A stretch of DNA of 64,000 nucleotides from Bacteroides sp. 519 (GTDB lineage Bacteria > Bacteroidota > Bacteroidia > Bacteroidales > Bacteroidaceae). The translations under genes and the position numbers were made by a program. Of the stretch, positions 60,574 through 64,000 are shown one piece after another. Position 1 is the first letter of the stretch. Each line of letters begins with the position of its first letter. The notes below the pieces were generated by a model. The model was not told the origin of the DNA. It did not search any database and was given only the letters and a program-made list of their open reading frames with translations. Location of the stretch: positions 1 through 64,000 of the forward strand of contig NZ_QVMJ01000001.1 of the NCBI RefSeq assembly GCF_010500955.1. The letters run 5' to 3'.

Positions 60574-62889
60574 ATGCAAAAATATGTTTTTACTCTATTG
60601 TTAATTTTTCTTTTCACGGCTTGCGAAGTAGCCGACAAAAAAGACAATGCTGTTGACACACAGTTAAACAGTTATGTCAATCCTTTTGTCGGCACTTCCG
60701 GCTTTGGAAATATTTATCCGGGGGCGCAAATACCATTCGGGGGCATACAGATGAGCCCCGACACCGACCGCGATTACTATGATGCTGCCTCCGGATATAA
60801 GTATGATCACCCCACCTTGATGGGTTTCAGCTTGACGCATCTTAGTGGTACAGGTATTCCCGACTTGGGCGATTTTTTGTTTATCCCCGGCACAGGTACC
60901 AAAAAGCTTATTGCCGGCACACACGATAACCCCGACGAAGGCTATCGGTCGCGTTATAGTCATGACAGGGAGTGGGCATCGCCCAATTATTATGGCGTTG
61001 ACTTGCTCGATTACGGTGTAAAGGCAGAGATGACTTCGGGCGTACGTTCGGGTATATTCAAGTTTACGTTTCCCAAATCGGAAGAATCATTTGTAATGAT
61101 TGATATGGATCATGTACAATGGTTTAAAACCGCATGGTCACAGCTTCGTATTGAAAACGATTCGGTTATATCGGGCTTTAAACTGGTTAACGGATGGGGA
61201 CCGGAACGCTATGTGTATTTTGTGGCCGAGTTTTCTAAACCGTTTCTCCGTTCGGGCATTATGCAGGAAGGTAAACCGGTTATTTATGATACGAAACGTT
61301 TCCGCAGCGACAGAGTAGCTTATGGAAATAAAATTATGGGATGGTTTGACTTCAACACTTCGGCTGGTGAAGAAATAGAAGTGAAGGTAGCCATTTCTTC
61401 TACAGGAACAGCCGGTGCATATACAAACTTTAAAGAGCTGAACAACCAGACCTTTAACAGTTTAAAATCGGCAGGTGAAGAACTGTGGGCTAAAGAACTG
61501 AATAAGTTTAAAGCAAAAGGTACAAAAGAGCAATTGGAAACATTCTATACCTCTGTTTACCATGCTGCATTACATCCTTTTATCTATCAAGATAGTGATG
61601 GAAAGTATAGAGGACACGATTCTAACCTACATTATACAACCAACTTTACCAATTACACCGTTTTCTCTCTTTGGGACACTTACCGGGCGCATCATCCGTT
61701 ACTGAACCTGATTCGGCCTGACCAGAATGCCGACATGATAAATTCAATGCTGGCCCATTACGATCAGAGTGTGGAACGGATGTTACCTATATGGTCGTTC
61801 TACGGAAACGAAACCTGGTGTATGATTGGCTATCATGCCGTATCTGTTATAGCAGATGCAATAGTGAAAGGCATTCCGGGTTTTGATTACGAACGCGCTT
61901 TCGAGGCAATGAAAACAACTGCAATGAATCCGCATTACGATTGTTTACCCGAATATACAACGATGGGTTGGGTGCCTTTTGACAAAGAACGAGAGTCGGT
62001 ATCTAAAACCTTAGAGTATGCTTATGATGATTATTGCATAGCCATGGCAGCTCAGGTGTTGGGTAAAGAAGAGGATTACTACTATTTCCTCAACCGGTCA
62101 TTGGCTTACAAAAATCTTATCGACCCGGAAACTAAATTCATGCGTGGCAGAGACTCACAAGGCAACTGGCGTACTCCTTTTGACCCAACTGCTTATACGG
62201 GTCCCGGTTCTGTGCACGGGTGGGGCGATGTTACCGAAGGGTTTACCTACCAATACACATGGTATGTACCACATGATGTACAAGGATACATAAGTGCTAT
62301 GGGCGAGGATGCATTTATTCAACGGCTCGATTCGATGTTTACCATTGAACTTCCCGAAGATATTCCGGGAGCACACGATATACAGGGACGTATTGGTGCA
62401 TACTGGCATGGAAACGAACCTTGCCATCAGATTATCTACCTGTACAATTACGTGAAACAGCCGTGGAAAGCTCAGGAGAAAATACGTTATATACTCGATA
62501 CATTCTACGGTAACGCGCCCGATGCACTGAGCGGTAATGATGATTGCGGACAGATGTCGGCATGGTACATTTTCAATTCCATGGGATTTTACCCTACCTG
62601 TCCTTCGAGCAACATATATGCAATCGGATCTCCTGGATTGGAGGCTGTAGAAATGACGTTGGGTAATGGAAAGAAGATAAACGTAACAACCGAGAACTAC
62701 AGTAAGAGTAACGTGTACATTCAGGCAATGTATCTGAATGGAAAAGAATACAACAAAACGTATATTACTTATGATGATATAAAGAATGGAGCGGATATAA
62801 AATTTGTTCTGGGTCCCAATCCTAATACCTCTTGGGGCGCTGTTAATGAATCGGTGGCACCATCGGGAGTAGGATTAAGAAGTAAATAA
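60574..62889 (+). CDS. GH92-family alpha-mannosidase, second copy
   Basis: A 771-residue lipoprotein (signal ends FLFTACEV, lipobox FTAC). GH92 motifs: NSYVNPFVGTSGFGNIYPGA at the start of the beta-sandwich, TVFSLWDTYRAHHPLLN near 360, YWHGNEPCHQIIYLYNY near 610 and LSGNDDCGQMSAWYIFN near 650. It differs from the first GH92 enough to suggest a different link specificity. Only 9 bp after the BSP gene, in the same operon. Confidence 0.95.
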   Translation: MQKYVFTLLLIFLFTACEVADKKDNAVDTQLNSYVNPFVGTSGFGNIYPGAQIPFGGIQMSPDTDRDYYDAASGYKYDHPTLMGFSLTHLSGTGIPDLGDFLFIPGTGTKKLIAGTHDNPDEGYRSRYSHDREWASPNYYGVDLLDYGVKAEMTSGVRSGIFKFTFPKSEESFVMIDMDHVQWFKTAWSQLRIENDSVISGFKLVNGWGPERYVYFVAEFSKPFLRSGIMQEGKPVIYDTKRFRSDRVAYGNKIMGWFDFNTSAGEEIEVKVAISSTGTAGAYTNFKELNNQTFNSLKSAGEELWAKELNKFKAKGTKEQLETFYTSVYHAALHPFIYQDSDGKYRGHDSNLHYTTNFTNYTVFSLWDTYRAHHPLLNLIRPDQNADMINSMLAHYDQSVERMLPIWSFYGNETWCMIGYHAVSVIADAIVKGIPGFDYERAFEAMKTTAMNPHYDCLPEYTTMGWVPFDKERESVSKTLEYAYDDYCIAMAAQVLGKEEDYYYFLNRSLAYKNLIDPETKFMRGRDSQGNWRTPFDPTAYTGPGSVHGWGDVTEGFTYQYTWYVPHDVQGYISAMGEDAFIQRLDSMFTIELPEDIPGAHDIQGRIGAYWHGNEPCHQIIYLYNYVKQPWKAQEKIRYILDTFYGNAPDALSGNDDCGQMSAWYIFNSMGFYPTCPSSNIYAIGSPGLEAVEMTLGNGKKINVTTENYSKSNVYIQAMYLNGKEYNKTYITYDDIKNGADIKFVLGPNPNTSWGAVNESVAPSGVGLRSK

Positions 62890-62989
62890 TGATACTACTT
62901 AAAAATACTTAATTTTAAGCGTTTCATAAGTAGATAAATATCAGTTAATGATTACTTTACATTATAATTATAGAGCAAAGAGACACATA

Positions 62990-63065
62990 GGCACTGAGTT
63001 TTTGTATTAGAATTTATAGACAGGTTTAATTAAAAAAACTCTGTGCCTCTGTGTTTCTGTGTTCT
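62990..63065. repeat. Inverted repeat of CACAGAG/CTCTGTG words
   Basis: AAAGAGACACATAGGCACTGAG on the left pairs with CTCTGTGCCTCTGTGTTTCTGTG on the right with a few mismatches and a loop of about 30 bases. Shares GTGCCTCTGTGTTTCTGTG words with the dispersed repeats at 169-228 and 11331-11390. Confidence 0.75.
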
Positions 63066-63081
63066 AAAAAAATAATAAACA

Positions 63082-64000
63082 ATGAAAAAACTACAACTAA
63101 TTGTATTAAGCATCTTTTTGAGCATAACCTACAGCTCCGCACAAAAGCCGGAATTGATAGATTATGTAAACCCATTAATGGGTACTCTATCTAAAATATC
63201 GTTATCCACAGGTAATACTTACCCGGCTATTGCTATGCCTTGGGGAATGAATTTCTGGATGCCCCAAACCGGAAAAATGGGCGATGGATGGGCGTATGTG
63301 TATACAGCCGATAAAATCAGAGGGTTTAAACAAACTCACCAACCAAGTCCGTGGATAAACGATTACGGACAATTCTCCATTATGCCTATTACCGGAAAAG
63401 TAATATTCGATCAGGAGAAGCGGGCCAGTTGGTTCTCGCACAAAGCCGAAGTTGCCAAACCTAATTACTACTCTGTATATCTTGCCGATTATGATGTAGT
63501 AACAGAAATTACTCCTACCGAGCGTGCTTCCATGTTCAGATTCACTTTTCCCGAAACAGACAAATCGTATGTAATTGTTGATGCATTCGACAGAGGATCT
63601 TACGTGAAGATTATTCCCGAAGAGAACAAAATAATTGGTTACACCACCCGTAACAGTGGTGGAGTACCTAAAAACTTTAAAAATTATTTTGTTGTAGTGT
63701 TCGATAAACCTTTTACATACAAAGCAACTGTTGGCGATAGCGAGATACGGAAAGGTGAAACAGAAGCCCAAGAAAACCATACAGGTGCAATAATTGGATT
63801 TAGCACAAAAAGAGGCGAAAAGGTACATGCCAGAGTGGCTTCCTCTTTCATCAGCCCGGCACAAGCAGAACTAAATCTGAAAGAACTTGGAAACAATACA
63901 TTTGATGAACTGGTACAGCAAGGTAGGAAAAAATGGAATGATGTTTTGGGCAGAATAGTGGTTGAAGACCAGAATATTGATAATTTACGCACATTCTACA
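63082..64000 (+). CDS. GH92-family glycosidase, third copy (5' part, runs off window)
   Basis: Reads MKKLQLIVLSIFLSITYSSA as a signal peptide (cleavage near residue 21), then ELIDYVNPLMGTLSKISLST, NTYPAIAMPWGMNFWMPQTG and a beta-sandwich typical of GH92 N-terminal domains. The first 306 codons are in the window; the catalytic domain lies beyond. The VNPLMGT and AMPWGMNFW forms differ from the first two copies and belong to a separate GH92 branch. A fairly long spacer (192 bp) separates it from the second copy. Confidence 0.9.
   Translation, partial: MKKLQLIVLSIFLSITYSSAQKPELIDYVNPLMGTLSKISLSTGNTYPAIAMPWGMNFWMPQTGKMGDGWAYVYTADKIRGFKQTHQPSPWINDYGQFSIMPITGKVIFDQEKRASWFSHKAEVAKPNYYSVYLADYDVVTEITPTERASMFRFTFPETDKSYVIVDAFDRGSYVKIIPEENKIIGYTTRNSGGVPKNFKNYFVVVFDKPFTYKATVGDSEIRKGETEAQENHTGAIIGFSTKRGEKVHARVASSFISPAQAELNLKELGNNTFDELVQQGRKKWNDVLGRIVVEDQNIDNLRTFY

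Noticed and set aside
63202..63864. 220-codon open frame opposite the third GH92
   Set aside because: Antisense shadow; the plus-strand frame has a signal peptide and GH92 motifs.

Overview
The window is a stretch of chromosome from a Bacteroidota species, almost certainly order Bacteroidales. The evidence is a SusC/SusD pair with GH92 enzymes, an orphan CarboxypepD_reg TonB receptor, LytS/LytTR signalling, lipoproteins with short MKK-type signal peptides, promoter -7 boxes of the TAnnTTTG type, weak or absent Shine-Dalgarno sites, and two tRNA genes without encoded CCA. The genus cannot be fixed from sequence alone; a Dysgonomonas- or Parabacteroides-like organism would fit.

Layout. (1) 0.2-4.3 kb, minus strand: AraC regulator, MscS channel, and a DUF4435 (Toprim-like) gene next to an ABC-type AAA ATPase, which resembles the two-gene PARIS anti-phage system. 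(2) 4.6-11.2 kb, core genes: DUF1573 protein, MeaB GTPase, M24 peptidase, NADP-glutamate dehydrogenase, a GNAT and a lipoprotein. (3) 11.2-18.2 kb: a repeat-rich intergenic region, a HicA/HicB toxin-antitoxin pair, tRNA-Arg(CCG), asnA, ung, an alcohol dehydrogenase/amidohydrolase pair and a YjbR protein. (4) 18.4-23.6 kb: a TonB-dependent receptor followed by an overlapping signalling operon of a histidine kinase homologue that has lost its phospho-acceptor histidine, an intact LytS-type kinase and a LytTR response regulator. (5) 23.6-33.5 kb, accessory and partly decaying: SUKH-type and other immunity-like genes, AraC regulators, a TSUP permease, an epimerase with a signal peptide, a split SMR pump, small enzymes, a deleted GNAT gene and an Imm5/DUF600-like fusion. 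(6) 33.5-40.2 kb: a DUF4143 ATPase, a 1426-residue DUF4365-STAND/NACHT-like protein that is a strong anti-phage candidate, an integrase relic and tRNA-Asp(GTC), giving the look of a worn integrative element with defence cargo. (7) 41.4-48.6 kb: purU, hisH, hisA, hisF, hisIE, ftsE, lysC and lysA, all on the plus strand. (8) 48.9 kb to the end: a calpain-like lipoprotein and a polysaccharide utilisation locus (SusC, SusD, a surface lipoprotein, GH92, a basic-secretory-protein metallopeptidase, GH92, and the start of a third GH92) for alpha-mannoside-containing glycans such as N-glycans.

The intergenic DNA is unusual. At least five spacers are long palindromes built from 7-bp tandem words, with different words at different loci, around a common core CCGCATGG (CTGCATGG in one). 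Two of them run right up to a start codon (hisIE and lysA). Other spacers carry arrays of short palindromic words at about 22-bp spacing, and one 60-bp dispersed repeat occurs at both 169-228 and 11331-11390. Annotation rests on reading translations and motifs; no database search was run.
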